Assembly: GCA_025403435.1 (NCBI GenBank)
Contig: CM046337.1
Coordinates: 1,247,501 to 1,311,500 of the forward strand
Direction of reading: 5' to 3'
Length of the DNA: 64,000 nt
Source: Artocarpus heterophyllus
Lineage: Eukaryota > Streptophyta > Magnoliopsida > Rosales > Moraceae
Below, one piece after another: positions 1-11,677 of the stretch (position 1 is the stretch's first letter; each line of letters starts with the position of its first letter). Under the pieces are notes generated by a model that saw nothing but the letters and a program-made list of their open reading frames with translations, was not told the DNA's origin and did not search any database. A program made the translations under genes and the position numbers.

Positions 1-687
1 TGTTGCACATATCAGATTTGATGGACTACGTATATATGCAGGCTCTCAAATATATATTTTCATGCTACAAATGTAAACTAAAAACTAACTTATATTTTTG
101 AAATAAAAAAAAAACTAGTTTGGAATTAGGAGTACACAAATGGGGTCGAGTGCTTAAGTGGGAGACAACTTATCCCTCTCTACAGCTAATATATATATAT
201 ATATATGGAAGAATACTTTCGCAATGTTTGATTTAATAAGTCTGATGAATAGTAATATGGTCCTGTCCTTGTCATTACTCGTTTGTCTCTTTCTCCATTT
301 GGACTGCAAACAAGTTTAGGTTATATTCATTTTAATTTACTCTATTTTTCTCATAAGAATATTGGTCACAAATCCAATATTATATAACATGAACATGATG
401 TCAGATAAGCAATTTTATTTATTTATTTTTATGCATTAACCAAATAATTCTCAAATTGTTTACAAGTGCAAGCAAAGAAAAGGAAAATATGTATCCTTCT
501 CTAGCTCGTAGGCGCTGCAGTAATTTGGAATAGGAGCATAGTTACAAGTGTACAAAAAAAAAAAAAATCCCATTCTAATTAAGGATTGAAACCTTGATGT
601 GTAATTTTTGCTCTACAGTAAGGCCCACCACTTGTTACAGCCTTATAACTTATAAACAAATAAAAGAATAATCTTCTGGTGCTTGAG
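1..687. other. Intergenic, 3' flank of the RAV gene
   Basis: AT-rich non-coding DNA with short poly-A and (TA)n runs, for example near 188-205. I see no gene or recognisable repeat here. It includes the downstream flank and probable 3' UTR of the minus-strand RAV gene. Confidence 0.6.
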
Positions 688-1210
688 TCATTTCTCTCTT
701 TCTCTTGACTTGATGTCTACACCAAAGAGCCTAAATCCTTTCTCCTCCACATTCTTAGACTTAGACACATGATCTTCTTCATTGTATTGACATTGATCAC
801 TGCCTTGATGATGATCAAAACTTAGCTTCCAATCCTCCTCCATCAATTTATCACAATGATAATAATTATTTATTCCTTCATTATTATTACTATTACTATC
901 ACTATTCCAACGCTCGTCGCTTTGAACATTATTGTTAACCCCGTTATGGGTTACATCAATTAAGCAAAAACTTTGGCCATTAATCACCTCCCTTATAATT
1001 CCTGGACGGCAGTACTTTTCACATGCATAAAACGTGATTATATCATTGGCCTTCAAGTTATTTTCCTTCACAAACCGATTCCAACCCCTTGTGAAGACAA
1101 AGCTTTGGCTACTCCTCCAATAACAATACCGGAATCTCCAAGGCCTCATTTTCTTGTCATAGAAAACTAGCTCAATATCTTCTACTCCGTTTCCCTCCAC
1201 ATGATTATTA

Positions 1211-1244
<34 letters not shown>

Positions 1245-1896
1245 CATCTTCGCTAATGTAAGGAAAATACTTGACCGCATATTTTTTGGGGATGACAAGT
1301 CTATTGAGCTTACCAACATCACTTGGTGTTAATTCCTTTTGAAATAGTTGCCTTGTCAAGAGCTGTGAATCTCCATGACCCTTTATTCTGTTGAGGTATT
1401 GATGATCATGATTAGTAACGGCATTCGCGATAACGTGATCTTCCTTACTTTGAGACCGATTCCTTACAAATTCTTCGAATTTCGACTCGTAAGAACCGTC
1501 CTTGATCATGCTAAGGACTGTTTCCGTGGTGTGGTGGCTTTGGAAATCCGGCTCTTGGATAGTGAGACTAGTCCAGGGGAAATTCCTCTGGGAGTCGCCG
1601 CTCCGGAGCTTGATGGCGGCGCTGTCATAAGCCATGGCTGCCGCCTTCTCCGACTTGAACGTGCCGAGCCAAACCCTCTGGTGGTTCGCGTAGATTTGCG
1701 AGCCCCAATGGCCGTTTTGCTGTGGCACAACCCCTTTGAACTTGGCGGACGATGGGGTGGCATTGTTAATGTTGGCATCAACTTGATCATGATGATGATG
1801 CTCAAGTCTTGGACGCTTATTCATCGAATGATGATGAATTGCGTAATTGTTATTTGTTTTGGCACTTGAAATCATGCTTGAGGAATCATCTTCCAT
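688..1896 (-). CDS. RAV-type AP2/ERF and B3 domain transcription factor
   Basis: Intronless 402-residue protein, as is usual for RAV genes. An AP2 domain lies at about residues 52-108 (HWGSQIYANHQRVWLGTF, then the YDSAAIKLRS helix). A B3 domain lies at about 183-300 (LTPSDVGKLNRLVIPKKYA, later SFVFTRGWNRFVKE). Near the C-terminus, residues 389-393 read RLFGV, the repression motif of RAV proteins. The AP2-B3 layout and motif spelling resemble Arabidopsis At1g50680/At1g51120 more than RAV1 or TEM1; this is from memory, not an alignment. Such proteins bind bipartite CAACA/CACCTG sites in the nucleus and usually repress, for example in flowering and growth control. The start is the first ATG, upstream of a His/Asn-rich leader. 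Oddity: a run of 13 Asn (about residues 219-231), encoded by an AAT/AAC trinucleotide repeat, sits inside the B3 domain. Confidence 0.93.
1204..1243. repeat. Trinucleotide (ATT)n repeat inside the RAV coding region
   Basis: An almost pure ATT repeat on the plus strand reads as Asn codons on the minus strand and gives the poly-Asn run in the B3 domain. Only one interruption is visible, near 1213-1215. It is likely length-polymorphic. Confidence 0.9.
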
Positions 1897-3881
1897 CGCA
1901 TTTAGAAGGAAAAATACATGAACTAGGATAAAATTTGTGAATACTGAAGAGAAAAGAAGAGAGAAAATGGAAGAGATTATTTAAGCTAATTATTAGAATA
2001 GTGGTGAAGATTATATATGTGTGTGTATTTGTTTATAGTATGGAGCGATCTGGTAATCAGAGATTTTCCTGTTGCATGAAAATGGTAGCTTTTGTATTTG
2101 GAAGGTGGAAAATTAATAGACTCAAACTAATTTAGTTTAAGGACTAATAAATCCAAACAAAAATCAAAACCGAGTACAAAATTTTCTCGAGGTACTAGTA
2201 AAAAGTTAGAACAAACATGTAGTCGCCTTGCTTATTTTAGGCAAACTTTATCGCATAAAAAAAACTAATTAACCCATTTTGTTGAGCTTATTATCCTTTG
2301 ATTAAATATCAAGTATTTACTTTGTTCTTACCATTGAATCTCAAACCAATATGATTAAATCATCATGCATTTTTCATTCAAAAAAAGTCATCATCACGCA
2401 TTTTTCGAGTATGAGTTGGCTTTAGATAGATGAAAAAAAATCTTCAATATAGACAATCATATATTCACATATATAGGAAAGATTAATCTCGCTCTTCTTT
2501 TGTGAAAAAGAGCTAATATATTAGTTTTGTTTGGACCGGGGAAGGGGGGACAGGTTAGGAAAGATTCTATTTTATGTCCAATTTCATATATGTATGCAAT
2601 ACATTAATGTGCGTAGTAGAGAAAATATTGAAAATGCATTTTTTGTATTCCAAAGGAAAAAAAAATTATTTTAGTAGTTAATTGGCATGTTTTTCGTCTT
2701 TGAAAGTTGCTAACATTATTAACCACCTTCAAATTCTAACTTAAATCTATTTTATATTGTCCATGTGTTGTAAGAATCTTTTATTTTATTTTTTAATGGA
2801 AAGAATCTTTTATCTTTTATGTTTAAACTGAACATAATTAAAATGTATTCAAATATGAACAAGGAATGATATTAGAATACATTTTAATTATGTTGAGAAA
2901 AAAATAAAAGATAAACGATCTTTTCCATTAAAAAAGTATAAAATATGACCAAAGAACGATTATAGAATCTGAGCAAAAAAAAAAAGAATGATATTAGAAT
3001 ATTAGAATATTAAAAAAAGGAAAGAGAATTTGGCTTCCAAACCGAAGCATCTGATTTTAGACCCGTACAAATTTTTGGTCTCCAATTAAGAATTTTAAAT
3101 GGTTGATTGATTTTCGTAGACATTTCGTAATCGTTTCAAAAGCTATTATTTTCAGCTCAAAAATTTTAAGTTTTAATGTTTATATTCATAATTCATGTAA
3201 TCTAATAATAAAGAAATTTCAAAATCAAATATAATTGAAAGGCGAATACGCTCCTTGTTTTAAAAAGAAAAGAAAAGAAAAGAAAACACGCTCCTCATTA
3301 TCAACACCATTCTTGTAATGGACCCCATAGTTTTTCTCCAATGTAAAAAAAAAATGAAAAAGAAGCAGTTCAATTTTTAATGAGTCACTGGATAGATTGA
3401 GTGTTTTAGATTTTTCAACCCACCCAATTAGAATTGAGTTCGATTAATTTAAGCCATCCAATCAATCAAATAGTTAAAATTAACCTGTTCAATTAAAGTC
3501 GGGTTGAGTTGTGTGGCATGAGGCCACAGTTGATCATTATAGGAAATAAAAATAAACTAACAATTCAATCCAAAATAAATAAATATATATATATATATAT
3601 GAAAGAAAAAGCTATAATTTATCATCTAGCAAAATTCTAACAGTATCTAGCAAGTCCTAAACTAACATAAAAAATAAAAAATAAAAGGTCCACAAAATAA
3701 GTTCCAATATATAAATCATAAACCAACAAACAAATGGTAATAAATTATTATAAGTAAATTAGATGAATTGACTCGACATTTTTATTAAGATCTAATGTGG
3801 ACCTAACCTGACATGACAAGTTTACATGAAGATGGGTTAATTAGGTTAGACGGGCTATCGGGTTTCTTGTATCCAATCCTT
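1897..3881. other. Intergenic, RAV upstream region
   Basis: AT-rich DNA containing the promoter side of the RAV gene and one long hairpin (separate entry). No open frame with coding character is seen. A short (TA)n run lies near 3583-3600. Confidence 0.6.
2789..2936. repeat. Long hairpin / MITE-like inverted repeat
   Basis: Two arms of about 62 nt are inverted copies around a loop of about 24 nt. The inner 20 nt are perfect (AACATAATTAAAATGTATTC at 2831-2850 and its complement at 2875-2894). The outer parts, TTTTTTAATGGAAAG against CTTTTCCATTAAAAAA, match with a few mismatches. No clear target-site duplication was found. Confidence 0.7.
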
Positions 3882-5229
3882 CAACAAAATTACCAATTAA
3901 TTTATATTTGACTATTTAACTAGCCAACCAGACAAGAGCAATATTGTAAATCGAGTTGTTTTTAAGTCCTAAGCCTATAACTTCTATTGTAAGTAGTTGA
4001 GTGATTTGCGAAATTTTGCGGCCAGTATTTGAGTAGACTCCATTAATATAGATCTTAGAAAGGATATACCCTTACGAATATTGATCTTGTCTTATTTTTT
4101 TATGATGTATCTAGTCATCTTTTTTTAGGGGATTTATCTAGTCGTCTTATTATCTTTTTTTTTTTTACTTTTTAAAAAAACATAATTAAGACATCAGATA
4201 AATCACCTTTTAGAAAACATGTATATAATTATCATAGTGATTTATTATTATAATTATTAATTATTCTCTTTAAAAAAAGAAAGTTCAAAGTAGAGCTATC
4301 TTTCTGTCCTGGATGAGAAAGCCATGGAGTTTATAAGGAGCTAGTTATACAACAAAATAGCCTTAACTATCCGACTTTTAATATTGACCAATGTTCACTA
4401 CATAAATACGGCTTAGAGAGCTAAAATAATTATCACCCGAATAGTAATATCACCTGAATAATTATCCGACTGTTAATAGGTGCAAACTTATTAACTGAGT
4501 TACTTTTCCACCATAAATGACAAAAGAGTTTAGGGGTTCTCAAATTTCCCGGAGAGTCGAGCACTTTTCCGGCTGGAATTTCATCCTGTGACAAGCATTA
4601 CCACTCACTCTCTTCCGTCACCGGAGTCTCAGGATATCCCGGAACAAGTCACTTTCGCCGTCACCAAATTCCGCAAAAGGTTTGGTCAAGCTAAATTGAA
4701 ATTTATTTTCCTTTGTTTAATACGCTTTTATAATTTTACGTAATGCGTCAAATATAATTTATATATTAGTATGGATTCCAAATTTATAAGCAATATATTA
4801 TAACTAGGACTGAACATCATGGGTGGCCGTTTTATTGAAAAACTGTTGAACGACTGTTGTTTATGTTTAGTGTTGAAAATTTTGGAAGTTTCTATTTTTT
4901 CTTGACAATTATAAATTCAAAAGTGAAAATGAGGAGGCATTATCATGCATCACTATGTCACTGAAAATAAAAAATAAAGGTGAGAGAAGCAAAGATCGAG
5001 ATAATGTTCATTTTGACGTGGAAATTCAATTCCATTCATGCAAGGGATGAACAAGTTTGTGGCACAGCTTGATCTTCTAAGCAAACTTTGCTTTGCCCAT
5101 TTCAACATTTTTTTTCTTTTTTTAATATATATATATATATATATATATTTGTTCGAAACAAGGGTAAAGTAACATTGAATATGGCATTTCTACTCGTTCT
5201 GCACCCCACTCACACTCAAATTGTTTGTC

Positions 5230-5236
5230 TATAAAA
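5230..5236 (+). promoter_or_regulatory. TATA box, duplicated NPF promoter (copy A)
   Basis: TATAAAA lies at the same place as the TATA box of the intact NPF gene (18153-18159), and the flanking promoter sequence is preserved. Whether it is active is unknown. Confidence 0.5.
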
Positions 5237-5946
5237 TGAACTCTAACACCCACTGAACGATCAATACAGCTTCTTAATTCTCTTCCTATTTCCTTCAAGA
5301 TTTCTTGCCTTTATATTCTTCTTCCCATTGTTTTTTTATGCCTTTTTCTGTCTCCATTTGTCACACTATGTTCATTTTTTCTTGCTTTTTTACGTTTCAA
5401 TAATTTCCCCTGGTTTGTTCTTATCCTTATATGTATATGTGTGTGTGTGTATATATGAATATATGCTTATTGTTTTGTGGTAATTTGTATATATACTGTG
5501 CCTTCATTTGACACTTGATCTTTCAAAGACTATATGGCAAACTTGAAGGCAATAAAATCTTATATACGTATTCTTTTGATTTTCATTAATATTATAAATT
5601 GTGACAGGAAGAGCCACCCACGAAGAATAGACCGTTTGTACTTTTTTATATGAAATTTTATAAAATTTATATTTACCTTCTTTTAAACCTCCTTTAAAAT
5701 TATACATCTTTTTATTTGTCTAACCTCATTTATTCAGTTACATTCTAACCCTCGCTAACTTTTGCGGTTCCGCTCTTGTATATAGTAGATTAATTCTGCA
5801 GGATATTTAATACATGACAAAAAGAGGAGGATTTATGAAGATACAACACACACACTTATACGTCCATCAATTAATATATTTTTTTGGGTACTTTTTTGCT
5901 ATAATTAATAATTTGTAATATTGTACTTAATTTGCAGAAACCTTCA

Positions 5947-6018
5947 ATGACCCAAATGGATTCCCGTAACTTCACCAACGAGGCTGCACTAAGGTTTAGT
6001 GAACCACTTAACCAATAA
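5947..6018 (+). pseudogene. Truncated NPF7 first exon (copy A)
   Basis: This is the duplicate of NPF exon 1. It starts MTQMDSRNFTNEA where the intact gene has MTHMDSRNVTNEA. The exon end has changed: the intact gene reads CCAAAG before GTTAGT, whereas here it is CTAAG before GTTTAG. That shortens the exon by one base, and unspliced reading stops after 23 codons (TAA at 6016-6018). No downstream transporter exons follow, so this is a dead 5' fragment as a transporter, although its promoter could still be transcribed. Confidence 0.85.
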
Positions 6019-6837
6019 ATTCAGTTTTAAGCCTTACTATATATATATATATATACACACACAAACACATACACATATATTAGAGACAATTAGAACCGAT
6101 TGCAGTTCCACATATGAAGGATAGCTAGCTCAGCTTTATCTCTATTAATGGATGAAACTGAAGTTTTTAATTAGTTATATTAAACTTTGTGGCAGAGTAG
6201 TTTCTGTTCCTTGATTAGAGTTTGCTGAAATACAAACTCCATGCATGTAATGCGTACGTTTCAATTCAATGCAACAAACTACAAAGGTTGATTCAAGTAA
6301 AAGAAATTTTGATGAACGTATTGTTTAATGGGTGTTTGTTCCTAGTTGTTCTAATACTATTGACCAAGCTTTATAGTTAGATACATAGTAAATCACAAAT
6401 TTTGAAACTGAACATACGTAAAAAAAAAGAAAAAAGAAAAAAAAATGAAATTGAACAGAATCGCAAAAAAGCAGTACTAAATTTGCTTCTTCTTTTTTTT
6501 TTGTTTTGGCTCAAAATAGTAAGTTTACGTTACAGTCCCTCAAGTTAGTAATACTATCCTCAGTAGGTTGATTCGATGTCATATATAAATACACACACAT
6601 TTTTAGGAACGGCAAGACTGCCTTTTCACTTTATTATTTTTTCTGTTGTAGCAGTACTAACTAGTTATAATTTTAGCAAATACTATTACTTTTCCCTTGT
6701 AATAACCACTATTAGTTATTAGAGATTATTAATTAAAGGGCAGGTAATTAATTTTAATGTACTGATTAGATTGAGTCATTTTTTATAACTTATAATTTTA
6801 ATGTACTGTAATTAATTTTAATTTTAAAAGTAGGGAA

Positions 6838-7090
6838 CAATAAGGCCGCGTTTGGATGGAATCATAATAGTGCGGCGGTGCTACGGAGGAACAGGTCGGT
6901 GTCTTCGACGTCTGCGGTGAAGAGGGTGTTTTCGATGAGAAATCTTCGTCGGTTTCGGAGAGGTACTGTCGGATCCATGACCAGTCGGTGACGTTAGCAT
7001 CGCCCATTGACTATGGAGAATTCGAAGAAGAAGACAAAGGTACGAGATCTGCTAAGAAGAAGCACGGAGGAGGCAAGATCCTTAAAGCCT
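6838..7090. pseudogene. Unidentified coding-like fragment next to copy A
   Basis: A GC-richer island begins 44 bp after the duplication breakpoint. On the minus strand from 7007 it reads MGDANVTDWSWIRQYLSETD in one frame. It then makes better protein-like sense in another frame (IENTLFTADVEDTDLFLRST), which suggests a frameshifted gene relic. On the plus strand from 7012 a short frame begins MENSKKKTKVRDLLRRSTEE. I do not recognise the family and cannot say which strand was coding. It may be a captured or retained gene fragment. Confidence 0.4.
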
Positions 7091-7130
7091 GTAAGCCATT
7101 TTTTGGAATTCATTAAATTAAATTATTTAT

Positions 7131-7307
7131 AGGGTGTTTGGAAGTGTGGTGGAAACCAGTAGTGAGAACCACTTTTACTGTAGTATGTGAGAGTTTTATA
7201 CTGTAGCATATATTTTTTATTGTTACTGTAGCATGTGAGAGCTTTACACTGTTTATAACTGAGATTATAGTTAAAACTGAGTGGTTCCCACCACTGTCAA
7301 ACACCCC
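7131..7307. mobile_element. MITE, family 1 (copy 7.1 kb)
   Basis: Terminal inverted repeats GGGTGTTTGG...CAAACACCC extend imperfectly to about 20 nt. The interior carries the family motif TGTAGCATGTGAGAGCTTT, then ACACTGTTTATAACT. Length is about 177 bp. No clean target-site duplication is visible. Confidence 0.75.
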
Positions 7308-8865
7308 TTGGTCTTCTTTTAGTTTGGTACTTTATTGTTTAATTTTTGACCACTCAAATCTTGTAATCCTCAAGTCAAACCGTCTAGCCCTTTTTGTTTG
7401 ATTTTATTTTCTTGTCTTAAATTTTGGTTTTTAACACGAGTTCTGTTATATGTCCAATCCAATTAATATAATTGGAGGAGTTTGATACGTTGATTTGTTC
7501 AATATATTTTCCTTAAACGTTTTCAATCCATTTTGTTGGTGGTTCCGGTTTATTATTAGGGAGTCGTTGTTTGCGTTGTGATTTTTCACGTCTAAATTGG
7601 TGTTTATAATCTTCTAATTTAAAATGAAATTGCCATTTTCAAAAAAATAATAATAATAAAATAAGTTGATTGGTTGAGCATCCTGTGTTTGAGTTGCATG
7701 ACTCTCAATCAATTAGCTAATTAATACAGCATTAATGGTTAAATTTAAGAATGCTTAAATTATCATTGATGTTGGGAAGTGATCATAAGATCACTAAACA
7801 GTTTTTTTAGGGATTTTTTTTGGTGTCCTCTTTAAGTCAAATCTCCAGGTTTATTTATTGTTTTCCATGTCTTAAGTTTTGTTTTTTTAATTGTTCACTT
7901 ATTGTACAATTATCAAAATGTGAGCAGTTCAATGAAGTGATTGGTGAGCCTCCTGCGTTTGCTCTTTCAATAATAACATCGATGACGATAGAAATAATAA
8001 GAAAGCATTGGATAGAGGGTAGATATTTTTATATGGAAACAGATGGGCATGTTATGGAGCAAGAAGATTTTTTTTTTTTTTTTTCCCTTCAATTTGTGTT
8101 TGAAAAAGTGTGAGGAGTAAATAATAAACCTTATCCTGAGCACTTTGAAACTGAAGCAACGTGGATATTTCTCAAATTCCAAAACCAATAATGTCCTTTT
8201 TCCTTAAAAGAAAAAAAAAAAAAGGGAGGAAAATGTCCTTTATTTTTTCTCCGTAACAAAACAAAAAGAAGAAGAATTTGGCTTTGAATGAAATTGTGAC
8301 AGGGATTTAGATCAGTTTCTATTTATGGTCTATTCTTAATTTTAAATGTACGTGGAAGCTATATATAATTTTCAGTCGTTGTACGTTGCCAAGAAAAATT
8401 CTATAATGTTCGACAAATATTAATTTTTCATAATTGCAAATGGTGAATTAGGCAAGTACTTTGTAAAATACCTACATAACTTTTGATGAAAAAGAAAAAA
8501 TATAGCAACTTTGTATTTTGTTTGTACAAAAAATTGTAGAGAAATAAGTTCCTATCATGTATATAAAGTTTTGTTGTTTTCTCTTTTTCTATTTTAATTT
8601 CTTCCCTTTCAAAATTTAGATAGGCAAGAGAGAAGAAGCTTGCCTATGAAAGACATGTTTCATATTTGTATGGCGATGTGGCATATACGTTTACATCTGA
8701 TGTTTGCCTTCCTGTCGTGATAACAAATAAGGCAGCCACGTCATTAATGGACCACCGACGTGTGGGACCCGGATAAATTCCATAGAGAAGGAGCCACGAT
8801 AGCAATTGCAGTCCTAACGACGTTAACATAAATAAGAAAATATACTCTCTCTCAATCGGCACTAA
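7308..8865. other. Intergenic, no gene seen
   Basis: AT-rich DNA with poly-T and poly-A runs (near 8069-8084 and 8210-8223). Short open frames here have no recognisable protein character. Confidence 0.55.
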
Positions 8866-10850
8866 CTAGAGATGTTAAATAGGCTGATTTTTATACCCAA
8901 GTATGTTTCGTGTTATGTCTAAATTGGTCCATTTATTGATCATGTTAGTGCTAGGCGTGACTTATTTTATCTGAAAAAATTATAATACGTGATTAAATTA
9001 CTGTTATGAAATTAACATCTAACATAATATTCAAAATATCTTAAAAATGTCCTTAATAATATAGTAATTATCTTAATGATATTATATCTTGTACTATATA
9101 ATTACATAGTAATAGTTTTAATGATATCATTTTAAGATATTTGAAGAATTTTTACAAAGTGGGGTCATATTTTAATTCAATAAATATAATTGGACTAGTT
9201 GTCTCATTGTCTCATTTTATTTTTGTGGCATCAAGCCCAACTTATGGCTCATTTATTAATGGGTCGTACGTCCTATAACATGCTTGGGTCGTGCTCGTTA
9301 ACATATCGGTATTCTTGTTTCTTGTTGTGCTTTTATCTCTTAATATGTTTTTGTCACGTGTAGTAGTCAATTTTCTAAAAACAAAAAAAATAATTAAAAA
9401 AAAAACACTAACTTGTTTGGGAGTGTTTTCATTTTAGTTTTTCTTTTTTGAAAAAATTTGAAAATGAAAATGTTTTCAAAAATATATCAATACTATTTTT
9501 AAAAATAGTGTTTGGTAGTATATGATGGTATATTTTTAAAAACAAATATTTTTAATAAAAAAATTATTAAAAAGAACAAAGAGGTAGATATTCCTCTGCT
9601 CTGGTGAGTTTTCCTTCGTCTTCCTCTACTCTGGTGGTTGCGGATGCCGACAACGATGGACTCGGCCCTCAAGTTTGATGGCCATCGAACACCCCCTCTC
9701 TCTTACTCTCTCTTTCTCTCTCACTGGGTGTCCATGGTGGCTGACGACAGGGTCGTAGGGTGATGAGGGTCATTGGGAGGAGTGGCACAGTGAAGGAGAT
9801 AACATTGTTGTCAATTGAAATCAAGCACCTCTCGCCAGTGGAGATCGCGGTTGCTGGGCCAGTGATCGAGGAGAAGAGACGAACTCCAGTGCTGGGAGAC
9901 GGAGTCGCGATTGCTGTGGCTGGGCGACACAAAGATCTACCGCCAATGGACAACGACCAACTGAGTATTTCAGGGATAAGACAGGTTAAGAGGAGATCTC
10001 TTTCATCGACATAGGGCTATGGCTAGGGTCGCTGTTTTGATGACGACCTCTAGCATTCTCCCGTGACATGTACGGGATGTCAACGATGGCACTAGATTTT
10101 TAGTTTGAGAGGTAGTCAGGAGACTTGTTGGAAGGGGAGAGAAATTGAGGGAGTGAGAGAGAAGATAGAAAATTATGAAAACAATTTTTTTTTTGGTTTT
10201 AATTTTTAGGTCTTTTTTCGAGGATGTTTTTCAAAATTTTTTAGTTTGGAGTAGGTTCAAAAAAGTAACCAAACTATGTTTAAAAATCCTTTTCATTTTT
10301 TGTGTTTCTGACAATAGGAAAAAAATCCCAAAAACAAAACCAAATGGCCCCTAAATCTTAACAAAAGTAAGTGCATTATTTATACAAATCTTTTTTTTTA
10401 GGACAACAACATTATAGAATCTTGTACGATGTGGTTTCCATTATTTAGTTTTTGTTTTTTATATAAATCAAAGAGGGTAGGTATATATTAGCAATTGACA
10501 ATTTACCAATAACAAAGAATGTATTTGATTTTTTTATCGAATCTATTAGAAATTTAATAAAAAAAATTATAAAAATATAAAATATAATTGTAAAATTAGT
10601 TTTAAATTACATGTTTTAATCGTGATTGTAATTGGGCCCCAATCATTCTATTGACGTGCTTGCGCTAGCGCTGCACCCTTACTGTGTCGTGCTCTTAATG
10701 TGTTTCATGCTTAAAAGTTGCACCCAGCTTAGCCCATTTAATAAGCAGAATGGGTTAGGCCTATTTAATAATCACGTCATGTTGTGCTTACTTTTTAACA
10801 TATTGTGCTCGTGTCGGTCCATAAGGCTTGGCCTGTTTTGACATCTCTAG
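8866..10850. mobile_element. hAT-like non-autonomous element with nested repeats
   Basis: The two ends are imperfect inverted repeats: CTAGAGATGTTAAATAGGC on the left, and a right end that reads CTAGAGATGTCAAAACAGGC on the complement. Subterminal DNA on both sides resembles the GGGTCGTGC / CTCGTGTCGG repeats common near plant hAT ends. No transposase frame is present. Inside are a copy of AT-rich repeat C (8990-9192) and a GC-richer, CT-rich island (about 9580-10160) with no recognised protein. A clear 8-bp target-site duplication was not found, so the superfamily is an inference. Confidence 0.5.
8990..9192. repeat. AT-rich repeat C, copy 1
   Basis: About 200 bp shared with copies at 28525-28705 and 29967-30165. 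Shared landmarks are AATATTCAAAATATCTTAAA, TTGTACTATATAATTACAT and TTTTAATGATATCATTTT. Confidence 0.75.
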
Positions 10851-10918
10851 CACAAACATATGCCCTTACCAGAAGGGTACGTTATAAATTTCAAGAGAAA
10901 TTGTGTGTTTTCCCCCTC

Positions 10919-10953
<35 letters not shown>

Positions 10954-10971
10954 TTATTATTATTATTATTA
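10919..10971. repeat. (AAT)n followed by (ATT)n, self-complementary microsatellite
   Basis: About eleven AAT units run directly into about six ATT units, so the tract can fold back on itself as a hairpin. It lies just outside the right end of the hAT-like element. Confidence 0.85.
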
Positions 10972-11027
10972 TGCTTAAATTTCCCTTTCTTGATTGATTA
11001 GCTTGAATGGTAGTTTTGGTCTTTATA

Positions 11028-11187
11028 AGATGTTTGAAAAGTGTGGTTATAAAAAAACTTTTGAATTGAAAACTATAGCATATAAAAGCTTGACATTGTA
11101 TCTCATTTTTTAATCAATGTACCATATAAGAACTTTATACTGTAGTAACTAAAAATTTTGGTTAAAAATGATTTTGCCAAACACCCT
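11028..11187. mobile_element. MITE, family 1 (diverged copy)
   Basis: Starts near ATGTTTGAAAAG and ends TTGCCAAACACCC. The internal motif has decayed (ATAGCATATAAAAGCTT, then ATACTGTAGTAACT). Confidence 0.5.
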
Positions 11188-11524
11188 TTTAATAAGGTTT
11201 CCAGAAAGTCCTTTCAAGGCCACTTCTTGGATTAACAGAGGACTTGTTAAGGTCTTTGATTCAAAATCAAAAAAAGATTTCTAGTTGTTAGAATTTAGCG
11301 TATGCTTTTTTTTTTGTGTATTTCATTAAAATTTATTAATGGATCTAGCCTGTGATCAAAACTAAGTTTTCTTAAGTCATGAATAAGCACTAACATGTAT
11401 CTCCATGATACAGAACACAATTACCTTTAAAAAAAAGGGTACATTTTAGTTGTTAAAATATCTGATGATAAGTCCTAAAGCATGATTTTGCTAAATGCTT
11501 AACACCGCGACACCAAATATTTCT

Positions 11525-11677
11525 AAGGTGTTTGGTGTGATGATTAAAAACGTTTTTACTGTAGCATATGAAAGCTTTACACTATAGCAATTGTTTTATT
11601 TTTACTGTAACATGTAAGAGCTTTACACTGTTTATAACTAAGAAGTTAGTTTGAACTGCCTTTGCCAAACAACCTTT
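11525..11677. mobile_element. MITE, family 1 (copy 11.5 kb)
   Basis: Ends AAGGTGTTTGG...CCAAACAACCTT, with internal CTGTAGCATATGAAAGCTTT and TGTAACATGTAAGAGCTTT. It is the same structure as the 7131-7307 copy. Confidence 0.72.

Larger units (their letters stand above)
3882..6794 (+). repeat. Segmental duplicate, copy A (NPF7 5' region)
   Basis: This segment is a direct-orientation copy of 16726-19824, with long identical stretches, simple-repeat length differences and scattered indels. It begins at CAACAAAATTACC and ends at TTTTTTATAACTTATA. It holds the copied promoter, leader, first coding exon and part of intron 1 of the NPF transporter but none of exons 2-5. It lacks about 70 bp present in copy B at about 18790-18860, with a short ACG microhomology at the join. 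Confidence 0.92.
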
